This document shows positions 13,592 through 27,769 of a DNA stretch of 64,000 nt, piece by piece. The stretch is from positions 5,272,588 to 5,336,587 of the forward strand of contig JANVCC010000049.1 of assembly GCA_025345505.1 (NCBI GenBank), read 5' to 3'. Under the pieces are notes generated by a model. That model saw only the letters and a list, made by a program, of their open reading frames with translations. It was not told the origin of the DNA and made no database searches. Numbering within the stretch: the stretch's first letter is position 1; each line of letters begins with the position of its first letter. The stretch comes from Todiramphus chloris collaris. Lineage: Eukaryota > Chordata > Aves > Coraciiformes > Alcedinidae. Position numbers and translations under genes: made by a program.

Positions 13592-14143
13592 TTATAGAAT
13601 CATAGAACAGTTCCGGCTGGAAGAGACCTTCAAGATCATTAAGTCCAGTCTTGTTCCTAGCCCTATCAGAAACCACTAAACCATGTCCCCAAGCACACCA
13701 TCTACTCAGCTCCTAAACACCTCCAGGGATGGTGACCCCACCACCTCCCCAGGCAGCCCATTCCAATGCCTGACAACCCTTTCTGGAAATAAATGCTTCC
13801 TAATATCCAGCCTGAACCTCCCCTGGGTCAGCTTCAGACCATTTCCTCTTGTTCTGTCCCTTGTCACTGTTGGAACAGACCAACTCCCACCTCACTACAG
13901 CTTCCCTTGAGGTAGCTGTAGAGGGCAATAAGGTCTCCCCTCAGCCTTCTTTTGTCAAGGCTGAACAGCCCCAGATGCCTCAGCCTTTCCTCATAAGAGA
14001 CATGCTCCAGATCCTTTACTAGCTTTGTAGCCCACCTCTGTAGCCTCTCCAGCACCTCAATGTCTTCCTTGTAGAGAGAGGCCCAAAACTGGACACTGTA
14101 TTCGTGGTGTGGCCTCACCAGAGCTGAGTACAGAGGAATAAAA
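13592..14143 (-). mobile_element. CR1 LINE, 5'-truncated, about 550 bp (minus strand)
   Basis: This is the longest retrotransposon copy in the window. Its 3' end lies at the low-coordinate side, where TATAGAATCATAGAA (13594 onward) is the reverse complement of the TTCTATGATTCTATA terminal repeat. It is followed by CGGCTGGAAGAGACCTTCAA and TCCAGGGATGGTGACCCCAC, both hallmark CR1 3' sequence read in antisense. At the high-coordinate side the copy ends near TCACCAGAGCTGAGTACAG, which is where 5' truncation occurred. The segment holds the end of ORF2 and the short 3' UTR. It is too short to be mobile. Confidence 0.95.
13864..14118 (-). pseudogene. Relic of CR1 ORF2, post-reverse-transcriptase segment
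   Basis: The minus-strand frame stays open for about 84 codons and reads as the C-terminal third of CR1 ORF2. Diagnostic pieces are [12 protein letters not shown], the helix [17 protein letters not shown], and [18 protein letters not shown] followed by [13 protein letters not shown]. This region follows the reverse-transcriptase palm and thumb in jockey/CR1-clade LINEs. The catalytic motif is upstream and was lost with the 5' truncation. The frame stops at 13864 before the ORF2 tail. The tail should lie in the adjacent 13683-13863 segment, so a frameshift or stop has probably broken the relic there. The methionine is not a real start. Confidence 0.88.
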
Positions 14144-15780
14144 GATCAGAGGAATGAAAGTTCAAGTCAACTGCTCTAAAAAAACCCGCAAACAAAAATC
14201 CTCACCCAAGCCAACATTGAGAAAGTAAAGGTAGCCAGTACAACAGATGAAGGGATTGATCTAGTGAGTACCATAAAAAGTAGCAGTGATGCTATCTGAA
14301 ATTTTTACAGTAGCATATAGAGTCTATATACATGTAATGCAATTGTGATACAACCATGTTTAACATAAAGCCATTGAAAAGAATGCAAAATATGGGAATA
14401 AAGTGCTGCTGATATAGACAAGGGACTCTTCCTTTTCATACTCTCCTGTTGATCTGGCCTGGTTCAGCATATATGTATTGGCTTATCGTGAGAGTAAAAG
14501 AGTTGGAACTGTCTCTGTGGCATTTACTGCAATAGATGGAGGGATGCTTCAAAAGTGACACTGTCTAAGCTTTGAAGAACTACAGAGAACATGGCTGAGG
14601 AGATGCCCAGCAAGGCTGTGCCATGCAGAGCCCACAAAAAAATACAGGAAGATTAAAAAAAAACAAAAACAAGCATAAAAAAAAAAATGATTACAGCTGC
14701 TATGATACAGTGATAAGTATCAGCACTGGCCAGATGATAGCAAAATCATTGTCTGTAAGAACAAAGCTTTGACAGGACTAGCAGATTTATAAACAAATCA
14801 ATTCTAATCTGTTGAAAGGTCATCTTTCCATTAAGACTGAATAGGAATGAGATTAAATTACATGGTTGGCTACAGACATCTACAACACGGCACCAAACAG
14901 GGGGAAGGTTAGAAGCCGAGTGGCATTTAAAAGAAGAAAAATGCAAAGTGATACTCCAAGGCTCATGAAAACACTGGGCTAGGCTGGCTAGCTACATTTT
15001 GGTGAGGCTGAGTTTGAAACCTGTCTTTATGATGGAAATATCTGATTAAAGTACTGTAGTGATAGTTCACTCTGTTCTTACTCGAGAAATATTTCTTTCC
15101 TCCTTCTTTGTGAACTAGGTTTAGCTGCTGAAATCTGCAATGGCAAGATTCTACTGCACTGGATCAACCTCTTCGCCCTCTGCTGTTTTCCCTCCCTGCA
15201 AATTTTGCCTTTTAAATGAATGCTTTAATGAATTTCTTTTTTAAAAAAGGACACTGAATACAAAATCTACAAGCTGGACACAGAAACAAGAGATGTGTGT
15301 ATTCAGCTAAACTGGACAAAGGGGAGGAGAAGCAGGAAAGGGAGAGAACAGGAACTCTGCCATCAGCACCCAAAATCCTCACAAGATAGGTTATGCCCTA
15401 GCTAAAAGGACAAATTACAAAGAGATAAAATCAGCACCTGTATTACTTAGTTGACTCTTCATGTCTCAGGAAAGTCAAACATGAACAGGGCCAATGCAAA
15501 TTAGGTTCTTTTGCTTAGCTGATGGTTAAACTGCAGCAGATGCTAGAGGGTTTTTAAGCTGCAGAGACCGCATGTAGAGGCTGATGCAGTACACTGCCCA
15601 TATTGTCTACTAGCTTGATTTCAGCGTTCCCTTTAGAGAAGGTAAAATAGCACTTTCCAGACAACTGTGACAAAATGACTCTTCTCCAATTTTGCCACCA
15701 TAATGTGCTTTAAGATTACCTTCCTCTTTCTAAGAAAGTAGATAGATATTTAAAAAAAAAAAATCACTAAAATAACTTAT
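14144..15780. other. AT-rich non-coding stretch, nothing recognised
   Basis: No coding, RNA or repeat-family sequence is evident after the CR1 5' truncation point. A near-duplicate AGAGGAATAAAAGATCAGAG/GAATGAAAG at about 14130-14160 looks like a small local duplication at the truncation junction. Confidence 0.55.
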
Positions 15781-16110
15781 GCATTTTGTTGGGATTTTTT
15801 TTTTAGTATGTTTTTCTACTGTCTGCTTTAAACCCGTCATTACTTTGGCTTAATTAGCCTATACTGGCACCTATTGGTAGAAAAGAATATTTGCATGCTC
15901 CATTATCAATTATTGCTTGCTCTTTAATCAGGAACAGAAATGCCGTTTATAGTAATTATTGGTTTGCACCCTTGTCACTTCATTAGAAGAGGATTTTCAA
16001 TTGTTTTGAACTGTCCAACAGTAATTCTATACTGAGAATTAACAAGGGGCAAAAGCTGTTCTAATTCATATGAGTTAATTTTTCTCCCCCGTTTATTTTG
16101 TTTTTATGAA
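15781..16110. promoter_or_regulatory. Candidate conserved non-coding element with octamer site
   Basis: The block contains an exact ATTTGCAT, the reverse complement of the POU octamer ATGCAAAT, at 15889-15896. Several homeodomain cores surround it (TTAATTAG at 15850-15857, ATCAATTATTG near 15905, TAATTATTGG near 15954) along with CTTTAATCAGG. It has complex, non-repetitive sequence. Such clusters are typical of developmental enhancers, but the motifs are short and expected by chance in AT-rich DNA. The call is inference and needs cross-species alignment. Confidence 0.3.
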
Positions 16111-17854
16111 GTGTTATAAGAAGTTTCTTAACTGATTTATGCTTGTACTCAGAATATCTGCAGAGTACACTCAGTCAGTGTGATGGGACAAGTCAGTAAC
16201 AAAACCAGAGGTTTTAAATGGAACCACAGCACGCTTGAAACCTAGCAAGCAAACCACCATCTACAGCAATGGTGGTAGAGATAATTGACAATCTCCCTTT
16301 GAATGGTAATTAACTAGAATAATAGTGCTAAAAAGGATAAACTAAAAAAAAACCCCAATAAATAAAAGAAAATTAATGACATAATTATTATGAAAATCAT
16401 TCCTGCATAGGACTGATTTAGAAGTAGTTTTCTATCTTTCTTTCCCTATTTGATTATGGATCAGATTATTTTTTCAGAAAAGTGAAAACTCAGCTCTCCA
16501 ATGGCAATTTATTTAGCAGGTCATATCAGGAAACTAAAATGATTCCAAGTACCTCTGCAACTGTGCTCTGAATGAGCATCTCTCTGTACTGAAAGGATAT
16601 CAGCTCCAAATCTGTGTCCTGATTCAGAGACACTCCTTTCTCCCCAGGGCTCTAATAATATTTGAGATTATTAGAAGTTACATAAATTTTGAACCCTACT
16701 GCTTTTCAGTTTTGAAATGGTTATTTCCTGTCATTCCTGAAGACTGTTTTTCTCCTACAACCCCAGATTTCAGCTGTCATAAAGTCACTACTTGCTAATT
16801 CAGTTGTGTACCTATAGGTTTCTTGTGCCGTTTTACATGCTCATATGGAGGCTCCAGATGCTGATGCAGAAGAATCCTGGTGTCCCACCCATCCTATCCT
16901 ACACCTGCTAGCTCCACAAAACTGCACCGAATGCCTGTAATATTAAAAAATGTCTTTAGATTTCAACATTTTGGCTACTGAATTTTACATTTACTATTCA
17001 GAACACATTCACCAACATGGATACTTCTACTGTCAGTCTGTACTTTGTCAGCCATATAAATAGCAAATATGAATAAAGAAATTGATGCAGGACCCTGAAG
17101 TTTCATGGAGTGCATTCTTTAACTGCTCAGCTATTTATCCTTTATTGTTGTCTATTCTTCAAATGGATCCTTCAGCCAATAGAATGAATCAAATCAAATG
17201 GCTAACTTGCACACTCCAACAAATAATGTATTTGTCTACTGAATTTAGCTAATTTTCAGATGCTGACTGTGCCCACACAGGAGCTGGGATAAAGATACAC
17301 AGCAAACAAAAAATAAAAAGAAAAAAAAAACCTGAAATGCATGAAATACTTTTATTGAACAGTACTGGCCAGCTCTAGCAATAAAAAGAAGTGCAGTGAA
17401 GGAACACAGTGTCTACTAGACATTTTGACCATATCTTCTTTCACTTAGAGCTCTGTAAAGATGCCCTAAGCACACTTCTTTATGGTATTGTGGTTGTGAT
17501 TTCATTTCACATCATAAGCTGCTATCAACACAGCCTTGTCATTGCAATTTGTCACACATAGTAGCGTGAGCTTTCTCTATCTCACTGAAATTTTTATCTC
17601 ACCAGTCACAATCACATACTGCTAGTTTAAAGCAGAGCTCTCAGACATTATGAGAAGATGAAATCACAAAAGATAACATTAATAGACATTGCCACCACCA
17701 TAGAGACAAATACGATAGCATTTCTACAGCTTATAAAATCAAAGCTAATATGGGATAATAGCCAAGCTTTCACATATGTATATATGTATGAGTGGGGAAA
17801 AAAGAAGCCACTTAGAATACTCATTGAAATTGTCATGAAACTCACCCAATGCTG

Positions 17855-17870
17855 TTTTTTTTTTTTTTTT
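17855..17870. repeat. Poly-T tract (16 T)
   Basis: Uninterrupted T homopolymer. No retroposed body is recognisable upstream on the complementary strand, so I treat it as simple sequence. Confidence 0.85.
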
Positions 17871-18836
17871 AAATAATTTCTTAATGTCTCCTCTCTTCCC
17901 CCTTTCCTCCTCACAACAGCACACTCAGGGAGTTAAGTTTTGTTCATTCTTCAGGTCTTGAGTTTCTAACATTTTCTTCATTGTTATGCAGATTTGCCTT
18001 GATCATTCCCTATTGTTCTGTGTGCTGTAAAAGACATGAGGCCTTAAGCCAAAGATATTAAATCAATGGAGAGATGGATAAATAACAGTGCCCTAAACTA
18101 TAACATAACAAGAATTCTTAAGAGCAAAGACTCTGTGCTTTATGGGTGTAAAATTCCAGCCATACTTACACTAGTGTGCAAACACTTGATTGTTCCATTT
18201 GGGAATGATTCTGTTTTCAGGGGTCTATTGCTATCTTTGTTACTACTAAATGAGACTGTTGTCTCTCTTGGATCTCAAAACAGGCTGTAGCATTTTCTTT
18301 GAAGCTGACTGAACTAAAATCAGCAGTCCTGCCTATGCCATTAGGTAAGCCTCTATTACAAGTTCCTAATTTCTTCTGGTTTCAAGTTAAAAGGTGGGTG
18401 ACTTTGTTGGTGGGGTAAATTTGTACATTAGCCACACAAAGTAAAGGACTAAACATTCAGAAGTATTTTAGTATCTACTTCTCATTAGTCCCCAATTCTT
18501 TTTTTGTGAATTGACTGAAGCATCAATAAAAGCTTTTTCCAGAAATCATTTTAAAACAGTAAGCCCCCTAAAACATGTTAATATAAACCCTTGCTTACTT
18601 ACTGGGTATGTAATTAAAGACGGACTACATGCAACTGCTAAGTGCTACTGAATCATGAGCAGTTTGCATTGTCTTGTTTTTATTATTCTACCAACATCAT
18701 TTTTTGTTCCAAATTCCTTATTAGAAACTGTTCAAGGGATATTTTAATTTCAGTTAAAGTCAAGCAGCTTACTCTTCAAACAGCAAATTATGCTTATTAA
18801 TAGAAAACATCCAGTTTGTTTTTCTCTGGTGCTGTC

Positions 18837-18852
18837 TTTTTTTTTTTTTTTA
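18837..18852. repeat. Poly-T tract (16 T)
   Basis: Uninterrupted T homopolymer following GCTGTC. No associated gene or retroposon body is visible. Confidence 0.85.
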
Positions 18853-21800
18853 ACTTTCACTGTAGAGAGTAAGAACACATCAAAAATACGTTATTGAGGA
18901 AAAATTTCTAGGCTTGAAGCAAAAACCAAACACTGTAAACATATTTAACCCCAGCAGCCTAAAATATTCTGCTTCGTTCATTATTGTAACTGTATTTGTT
19001 CTACACAAGGCTAGCAGAGCAACAAAGACAGGAAACCATTTTGCTCCTTAAGCAAACTAACCCCATTCTGTGACCAGCTGAGATTCAGTTGAGACACAGT
19101 TGATTATGTTAGGAAAAGGGACTAAGACTTCCCTGCCCTAAGTGGATGCCCTGTGTTTTCCCATATCCAGTAAGAACAACTAACATTACAAATAGAACTT
19201 TACAATAACAAGGTGTTTGAACTGTGATTTATAGAAAAAATGTTCAAAAGATACAATACCTATGCTGAGTTACAGTTGATGAGGTATTTAAAAGAAAAAA
19301 AATTTACACATTGTCATTGATTTGTCACAGTCTGAAGCTTCCTATTAAAGTATTCCCCACAAAGGGATCAAATGAGCACTAGGGCTTCTAAAGGCTTGGA
19401 ACTTTTTTGCTATCATGACATTTTGTATGTTATGTAGTTGGATCTATTCCAGATTCTGCTTTATCATTGTTTGCAGTTTAAAAACCAGATGCTTATCCAA
19501 GGATGTACAACCTTTCACCTCACTAAAAAAAAAAAGAAAAGTATTTCAATGACTCAAGAAAAACTTTTGGGGCCTAATATTGGAGTTTGCTTTCTCTGCA
19601 GAAAGCTGGTACTTCTGAATAAAGAACAGTAGCTTTGTCACAATCCACGGGTTTTTATACAGTTTCCATTGTTGGGTGCAAGAATACAATCTCATTCTTA
19701 CTGAGAAGGGTTACAGGAATAGGTCACATACAGATAACTCCATTTTTAGCAGACAATTTAAAATGCACTGCTGAGAAAGGCAACGACGTATATAAAATTA
19801 ACATTAATCACCTCTATTATTTCTGCGTTTTTCTTCTCCTCCCCCTGACAAAATTGCAGTATCCTTATCAATTGAAACCAGGGAGATTTTTCTAGGAAGT
19901 ACCTGATATCATAAAATGATATACAAGAAATGGGTACCCTCCTCGAGTCTTGGCAAATACAAATGAGGTTTCTTGGTGAGTGGAGACACTGTTTAGTAAG
20001 ATTTAACTGCCTGGGAATTTGAGTTCATAAGGACAATCAGTGGGAAGGCTGGCCTATATGAAGTTTGGGGGGAACTAGGGGGATGGGCGAGGTAGAAGTA
20101 ATAACTTGTCATGTTTGGAGAAACACCACAAATTTAGAGAACTTGTCAACAATGAAAACATATGTGGAAAGATGAGACATTCCTGAGAAATCCCCCTAAT
20201 ACACTCTAAGTTTCTTCTGCCTCTGTCAGGAAACGTAAAAGAGATAATAGTAATAAGATAAAGAAGGAGTAAGAAAAATACAGGTATAGTTTTCAGCTCC
20301 TACCAAAATAAAGCAGAAGTCTTAATGGAAGGGTCTAATCTTGGGTAAGAGGAAAAGATTATTTTATTCCAGACTATCTTTAGTCTACAAACTCTGGAGC
20401 AGTACTTAATTACTTCAGTAAGTCTGTAAAGACAGAAACGGATCCGTATTTCTCTGTGGAAACTATTTAAGATGATACAGTTGTTAAAGATAAAAGGTTT
20501 AATGAAGAAGAAGGACTTTGTGAGAGAGTACATATTTTCACACATTGCTTCTATTTACAGAAATAGAAAACTTCAGCAAAAAATGTTTTCTTAAAACAAT
20601 TATGTAACAAACATTTAATGCTGTGTCTTAATTTTTGTTGAATATATAAAGATGCTGCTGCAGAAAAAAAAGTATCATTTCAATTAACAAAGATGCAAAA
20701 ATAGTTTTCAGAGTTTTTTCAAGTCAAACTTTCTGTATTAGTGAAACTTAACAAAAAGCCGGGCTCACAAAATATCGGACATTTTATAAAAAACTATCAA
20801 AATGAAACTAGATAATTTTAATGAATGTATTCAGTTGACACTCAGTTACTTAGCAAGCCAAACAGGACATGAAAGACTGAAGCAAAAACTGGATTCAGAA
20901 TGAATGAGATGATCATAACTGGAAATGGGTACAACAACAGACATCTACAAACATCTCAAAGTAATATCCTCTCAAACCCCTGAATTATTGGATAAACTAT
21001 TGATTCAACACTTGTACTTCTAACTATTTCTTCAGCTGAGTCCAAGGTGGATTTTTCAAAAGAAGATTTGGAATAAAAATATATTTATCTATAAGTTCAA
21101 GAAATAATAACCAAAGGCACAGTACACTTAACCTGAACTATCTAAATTAAAACAGTAATATCTGATATTTTCAATATTGTGTATATTTATTTTAAATTAT
21201 ATTTTTTTCCCTAGAAATCTCACTCATCTTCAAAAGTATAATGAATCCGTAAATGAAATGATTTGTTACATGGACTGTTTCTACCCAAAAAACCAGATTG
21301 ACTTCTTTGTTTTATAAAGTGTCTTTCCAGATGATCAAACAAACATATTCTATTCTCTCTGTGTAATTTCAGTTTTGACCTCATGAAGTTTATAAACTGA
21401 CAATGAAACAGCAAGCTGCAAGAAAGAAAATATGCACTGTGTCATTCTTGCAGAAAATGTAGCAAAACTCATAGATGAGACAGACTGCTGAAAGGCTGAA
21501 CAAGGAAGGTACCAACATCTGATGATATAAATAGGCACATGTAAGTGTAACAAGTTTATACCTTATGAAACCATTCAGAGAGAACATATTAAGAAATATC
21601 AAATTCTCTTTGTATTGCAAGCACAAGCACATTTAATCGATAAATAATCACATGCTATGCTTCACAACCTGATAAAATTACACTATGAAGCAACACAGCT
21701 AGTCAAAATCTGCTCTGAGCTATACCAGTACCATGGAAGCACCAGCCTCCAGCAAGAATCCTTTTGTTAATAGTGATTATTCTTTAAAAAGTAAGGTAAA

Positions 21801-24800
21801 AAGACAATATGGATTCAGGAAACAGTTACACAAATGCATGGAATAAAAGTTCGTCAGAGTCCAGCAACCATCATCACATTTCATTGCTTATTAAGCAGAA
21901 GGAAAGCACAAGAACAGAAGTTGGAGTCAGCATGGAATACAGGAGGGAAGTAGCCTTAAATATTTGCTTCTTGTAACACACTCTCCCTAGACCTCCCAGG
22001 TGGGAACAGAATCTGGGCGCAGACCAATCTATATTACGAGCCATTAAGGCCATTGCTGAGTGATAAAAGACAGTGAAAGGATCCTCAGCAAACTTAAAAG
22101 CAACTCTCAGCATCTGACAGACTGTCACTGACACGTAACAATAAATCATCAGTGTAGGTTGAGATCTTCACATTACCTGCTCCCTTAATCCCGAATTAGC
22201 TCTTTCACTAATCTAATCATAAACTTTTTGATTGTTCACAGAAATTTTGCCTTAAACTTTGGGAGAATCAGACAGAACCGTAAATACTGGCATACCAGTA
22301 TTTTTAAGTTATCCTCTAAAGAGGCAAATGCAAACAGTCCCATTCTTAAGGCTTGGAGGTATCCTCAGAGATGGTAACTTTAAGTGCAGGGTTCTCTGTG
22401 CATATTGTGTAGGACAGTATATTCCCTCTGCACCAAAGCAGGTTGTGACTACCAATGAATGATGCCAGGGCCTATGAAAATAACATTTTCCCTCAAGCAC
22501 CACTACAGACAATGTAATATATGAAGATGCAAAGGCTGAAAATATCCAGGCCTGAAGCCAACGGTTTTCAATGCCAGGTTCCCAGCCATAGTTCTTTGCT
22601 CCCATGGGCCAGAAGCTGTGAAGCTTTTAACTCCTACCATTTGTGAACATTGTATTATTTATGGGAGCAAATACAAAGGATTTCTACAAGATTAGTGCCT
22701 CCTAAAGTAGCCAAGACCAACGCATGCATAGCGTAAGGCTCTGCCCCTACATTTATTTTAAGAATGAGTTTGGACAAGGAAGCATGCTGATCATTACTCT
22801 TTCCATGATCCCTGCTTCCTTGCCCTCTGCAAAAGAAAGCAGAGCTCCAAGTATGCATTAGCTGGAGGGCACAAGCTACAGACAGAGACTGTGCCATCCT
22901 GCTACAGCTACGTCTCGCCTTAGGCCAGCTGCATGCTGCTGAATACAGGTACAGGTGGCCAAATTCAGTTTGCCACATGGATATGACAAGGCAGAAAACA
23001 ACCTGTGAGGATCCACAGCCATCGTGGAACACGGATGCAACTCGGAGTAAAGGAAAATGCAATTATTTAGTATCACAGTTTCACCTTAAGCTTTGTCCTT
23101 TCTAACTTTAAGCACCTGCCAAAAACGGTATCTTCTCTTCCGCCTCTTCCCAAACATTCATTTTTCTTGTGCTAAATCTCATTGCCTGTAACTGCACAGT
23201 GCAGTTCAGGAGCTTGTTCATCTTGAGCAACACTAACAAATCCAAACACCAAAGAGGTTTGTGTTTTTTTCATGGCATGAGTTAACTGTAGCATATCTTT
23301 TTTAAGTACATAAACACGATGCTGCAAATAATCTTGCCAACGGATACGCTGGCTAATAGTACTTAAAAAAATCCTCATTATACCAATACATTTGCTAAAA
23401 TACTAAACATTGATAACTGCTTATATTTTTACTAAGAATCTTCCCATCCTCTCCTGCATTACAGGAAATGGTTTCACCTTAATGCTTTTTCTGGAACACT
23501 GATAGAGAATGACTAAAAGTGAATCAGTTAGAAATTGAACTAAATTTTTTCTTTCCAATTTATCTACTTATTAATTGCCTACTATTAAGGACATTACAGT
23601 TTTAAAGTCCTCCCTTATACTAAAAATGATGGCTGTAAAATAGTTTGCAATTAATTTCATGAACAACTCAAATTTTTCCTTTCACGTGTGATAAAATCCA
23701 AGTTTGACTCATTCAGAAAGTCTTCCAGCAGAACTCCCCTACCATGCTTGCAGACAGATAAATCTTAGAAAAAGCCAGGGCAGTAAGTGACCTCAATATG
23801 CTTTCAAAATCCAGAATATTGATGTTAAAGAGTTAATGGTAACTGTAAAATACTGAACAAAATCTTGCCTCCTTTATATGTCCTCCTCACTGGCAAAAAA
23901 AGTGCAAGAGTATCCTAGAGGGTAATATCCTAATTGCATAAGCGAAAATGATCCAAGGTTTTGCTTTTATGGTTTTTAAAGTCTTAAAAAAATTGTTAGC
24001 ATAGTTAGAGGATGCAAACTGTTTTGTAAGTAAGTGGAAATAATACGTAATTTTAAATAAAAGGAAATATTTTACATTATTGTATTTTTACTTCAATTTT
24101 ACTTCCAGTTATTTTAAAATGTCATAAGCCATAATTCAAGTTTGGAAGTAGAGAACTCTTAGAGGAGAGAAACTTCCTCTTAAGACTCCTCTTTTATAAA
24201 TAATATAATTTTCTATGATTTCCTGTGAAAACAAAAAATAAAATACTGTTTTAAGAGAACTGAAGATTCATGCAAATGCTGGAAACTGGGTCTCTTAACA
24301 GTTTGCAGAAACATTTCCTTGTCATAAGTTAAGCCCTTCAATTTTGTTTCTGATTACAGACTTGAAGAAACCATTCAATTTTACTTGGTTTTGCACTGCC
24401 AATATGATGGATAATGTAAAACCCTAAGCCTGTCCATAGAAAGACGAAGTAGATCAGTACTTGCAATAAAATAAAATATAATGAAAATTAAAAATCAACC
24501 CAAAAGCCTGCAATACTTGCAAAACCTGAAAATCCCAAACACTGAAAAGTTAGTAAAGGTAGTCTGTGGCAAAAACTACAATAAGCTACAGGCATGTTTT
24601 TGCATGAACTTGTATATTAGACATTTATTTCTGCATTGATTGCATTAATTGAATAAGGAATTAATTGGTCTTATACACTTAACATATTGTACAGAGTCAA
24701 AATGCTTCGCAAACATACCAGCTGCTGATTGCCTCTTTCTGAGCACCTACAGAACACGGGTAAAAATCTCAAGAGACGTTATCCCACTGCAGTTCAAGTA

Positions 24801-27769
24801 GGCTGCTGTTGACAGGCTGTGGTTGCCTCATTGCTATCCATCAGGGATGCAAAGGATGTCCCCAGAACATTACTTAGCCTAGGAGAGCAGAGATGCAACT
24901 CTGGACTCAAAGACTTGAGGCTGCCTGTTTGCCACATGTGCCATGATAGCGCCTGCCCTTATTCAGCTACTAGAAGTCAAAAACCATATTTTATTCCTGT
25001 AAGTTAATTACAGTCTGGTTTGTCCTTACAAACCCAAACACAATTAAACAGATAAAGCAGTACAGTGTTAACAAGATGCCTCTTTGCTGATGAAATACGC
25101 TTTGGCAATCAGAAATCACAGCTAAGAGGAAAAAAGCACTTAAAGCAAAAGGGGCTAGTGCCATAATCCTGTTATTATATTACACCTCTGGCAACAAAGA
25201 ATATCCTCCATCTGGATGGGTGGATGGCTCAGATGGCCCTAAGTACTTGATAAATGCATTTGCCAATCTATAACTCAAAAGAGTATAATAATCACGTGCC
25301 ATTTGGATTTTCTGTAACTTAATAGGATCCAGAAGAGTCCCTCAAAATATGTTGGTTAAGCTATAGTCCTTCTACGTGTATTTGGTTCAAAAAGCTGTCT
25401 TGCTGAAAAGATAGATTAAGCATCTGAAGTGTCCAAAGGTAGCACTCAGAAAATACTTCATTTCTTTATGAGTCTCTATGAAGGTTTGCGTAGCAGAGCA
25501 AGCAAATTTCGTTTATTTGCAACACGCATCACCACAAGTGAATTTTGTATCTTGGAAACGTGTAAAAACTTAGGTCCTTGCTAGTACAGCCTAAAGACAG
25601 AAACAAAAAAAGAGAAAATCAAGCTGAAGGGCAAATGGCACCGAAGAAGACTGCAGCAAAAGAAAAAAAAATAAATAAAATATAGAACATAGTAAAATAG
25701 ACATTCTAAAATCAAACCAGCATACTTCCCAAATAGGTATGCTTATGTAACAATACTGGTGGCAGGTTAAAGTTTCTGGCGTGTAAAAGATGTACAGCTA
25801 CATCTTCAAGACAAGTCAACCAGAAGTCAACTTCTGCATGAGAAATAAAGAGCTCTGAGCTCCAGCCAAATTTCATTAGCTTGCCTAATGAGGTCTTTTA
25901 ACGTAACTGCTGAACTATTCACCTGCTGCACCTTTCAGGGAAAATATCAAGTACATAATTTCCACTTTGTCAGAAAAAATAAAAGTTGCAATTTTTTTTT
26001 TTTGCAAAATAGAAAACCACCTGACATTTTGAGGCAAGTCTGAAACCTCATGAAAGTTACTTTGGTATCCGCTCCACTCAACTGAGGTAACTCTTCTGGG
26101 ATTTATGTTAAAATATATAAATCAAAGAAGCCCAATTAAATTATCACTATGTGGAGTGTGAGCAGACAACACGAATAAGGAGAGCTAGGACAGCCACTTA
26201 TGAAAGACTATGCATAGTGTGATAGAAAAATGGGGCATAAAGAATTCCCATGGCCAGAAAGACATTTTAACAAGAGCTTAACTGCAATCTTCTGATTAAA
26301 GACCTTTGCGGGAATTAAAAAAAAGTACAGATACGAGGAGCAGCTCATCCTAGAACAGAGTCCTGTATCAGATGATACATGGAATATATAATAAGGTATA
26401 TGTAGGAATATACAATTCGGTAGACAGGGACAAGGAGTGAGATGAAGGCAAGCAGCTGTAAGCAAAGCACACTGAATAGCTCAAAGCCAAACATAAGACT
26501 GCTTTTCTTAGCTAGTAGAGTAACAAACAGCAGCCAGACTCCAACTTACATCCTAAACTAGTCAGGAAAGGCTCAGTAAAGCAGACCCTCAGAAAGAAAA
26601 CAACTGAAGTGCCCTGAGGACCCTCTCCTCACATGTGGCTTAGATCCAGCTCATTGCAGCTTAGGCTGGCAATTTGAAAGGCCCCATTATTTTTGTGTCC
26701 TGTATGAAACTTTGCAGCTATGACTTACTTTAAAGCTTACTTTTGATACCTTCCAGCTTCTACTACATGCTTTATTTTTGAATAAAGAAAAACATGATGA
26801 GCAATAACTTGGGTGAGAAAAAAATAAAGAGACTTCTGTAAGACAAAGGCCCCTGCAAGCAAATTCATCAGTACAAACATATACATGAAATAAATAGTCC
26901 AAGGAATTTGCATAGAAGAGCTAGCAGGGATATGATTACACTGTGAGATGGCTAAAAACGGAAGAAACAAATTATAAGAACGCTGATTGCTGAACATCAG
27001 TTGTAGGATTTTAGCCTCATGCAATGCAGTCTCCAGAAGGAATCAAATTAAACTGTCACCTAAATTCTAAATTATAATTTTCAGAACAACTTGAGTAGTT
27101 TACAATCCTGTGCTGTTGTTATTTCTTTCATATATGGTATTTGCAAATTGTGAGGGGAGTGGAAGAATCAAAGAAAATATGTGGCTCTACTAGAAATGTA
27201 AAACAGGAGGGAAGAATGTTCTTTCATGAGAACTATGTACTCCACTGTGATTTTGCAGCATACAAAACATTTTAGGTCTTTATGTGGTTGTTTTGTTTTT
27301 TCACTTCCAATGACTTATGGCTCAAGAAGTTATATAGTCTTAATTGGATGTAATTTACAGTATACTGGATTCATTGCAATCAAAAATGAGTAACAGTTAA
27401 AAGTAAAATTTTTAATCCATTTATTAATTTTCATATAGAGCCCCAGTTTCTAAAAGTTTATATGCATGTTTATAGGACCACACCTACCAAATCCAAGGGA
27501 ATAGCAGGAAGATAGCAAAGTGAATCTACAGAACTGCACAGTACCATTGTTCAAACTATGACACTGATTGGAGGGCTTAAATATGATAATTTCTCATATG
27601 TAAAATACTGCTCATGAAGCATTAATATTTGTTATTTTATTAACTAAGCAGAAATGAATTAATGCAAAAAAAAAGCTACTCACATTTTTTCTTGAAATTC
27701 CTGTGTTTGTGTTGAATATGGTGTGCAATTTCTTCCATTTTCATTGCTAGTTTTCTATAAAACTGTCAT

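Larger units (their letters stand above)
16111..27769. other. AT-rich non-coding stretch, no gene seen
   Basis: More than 11 kb without a supportable gene. Open frames up to about 135 codons (for example 22655-23062 on the minus strand) lack domains and have cysteine/serine-rich random-looking translations. Homopolymer T tracts occur at 17855-17870 and 18837-18852. The 22.7-23.0 kb part is modestly richer in GC. An AT-rich segment at 24590-24700 has several ATTAATTG/GAATTAATTGG words. Confidence 0.6.
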
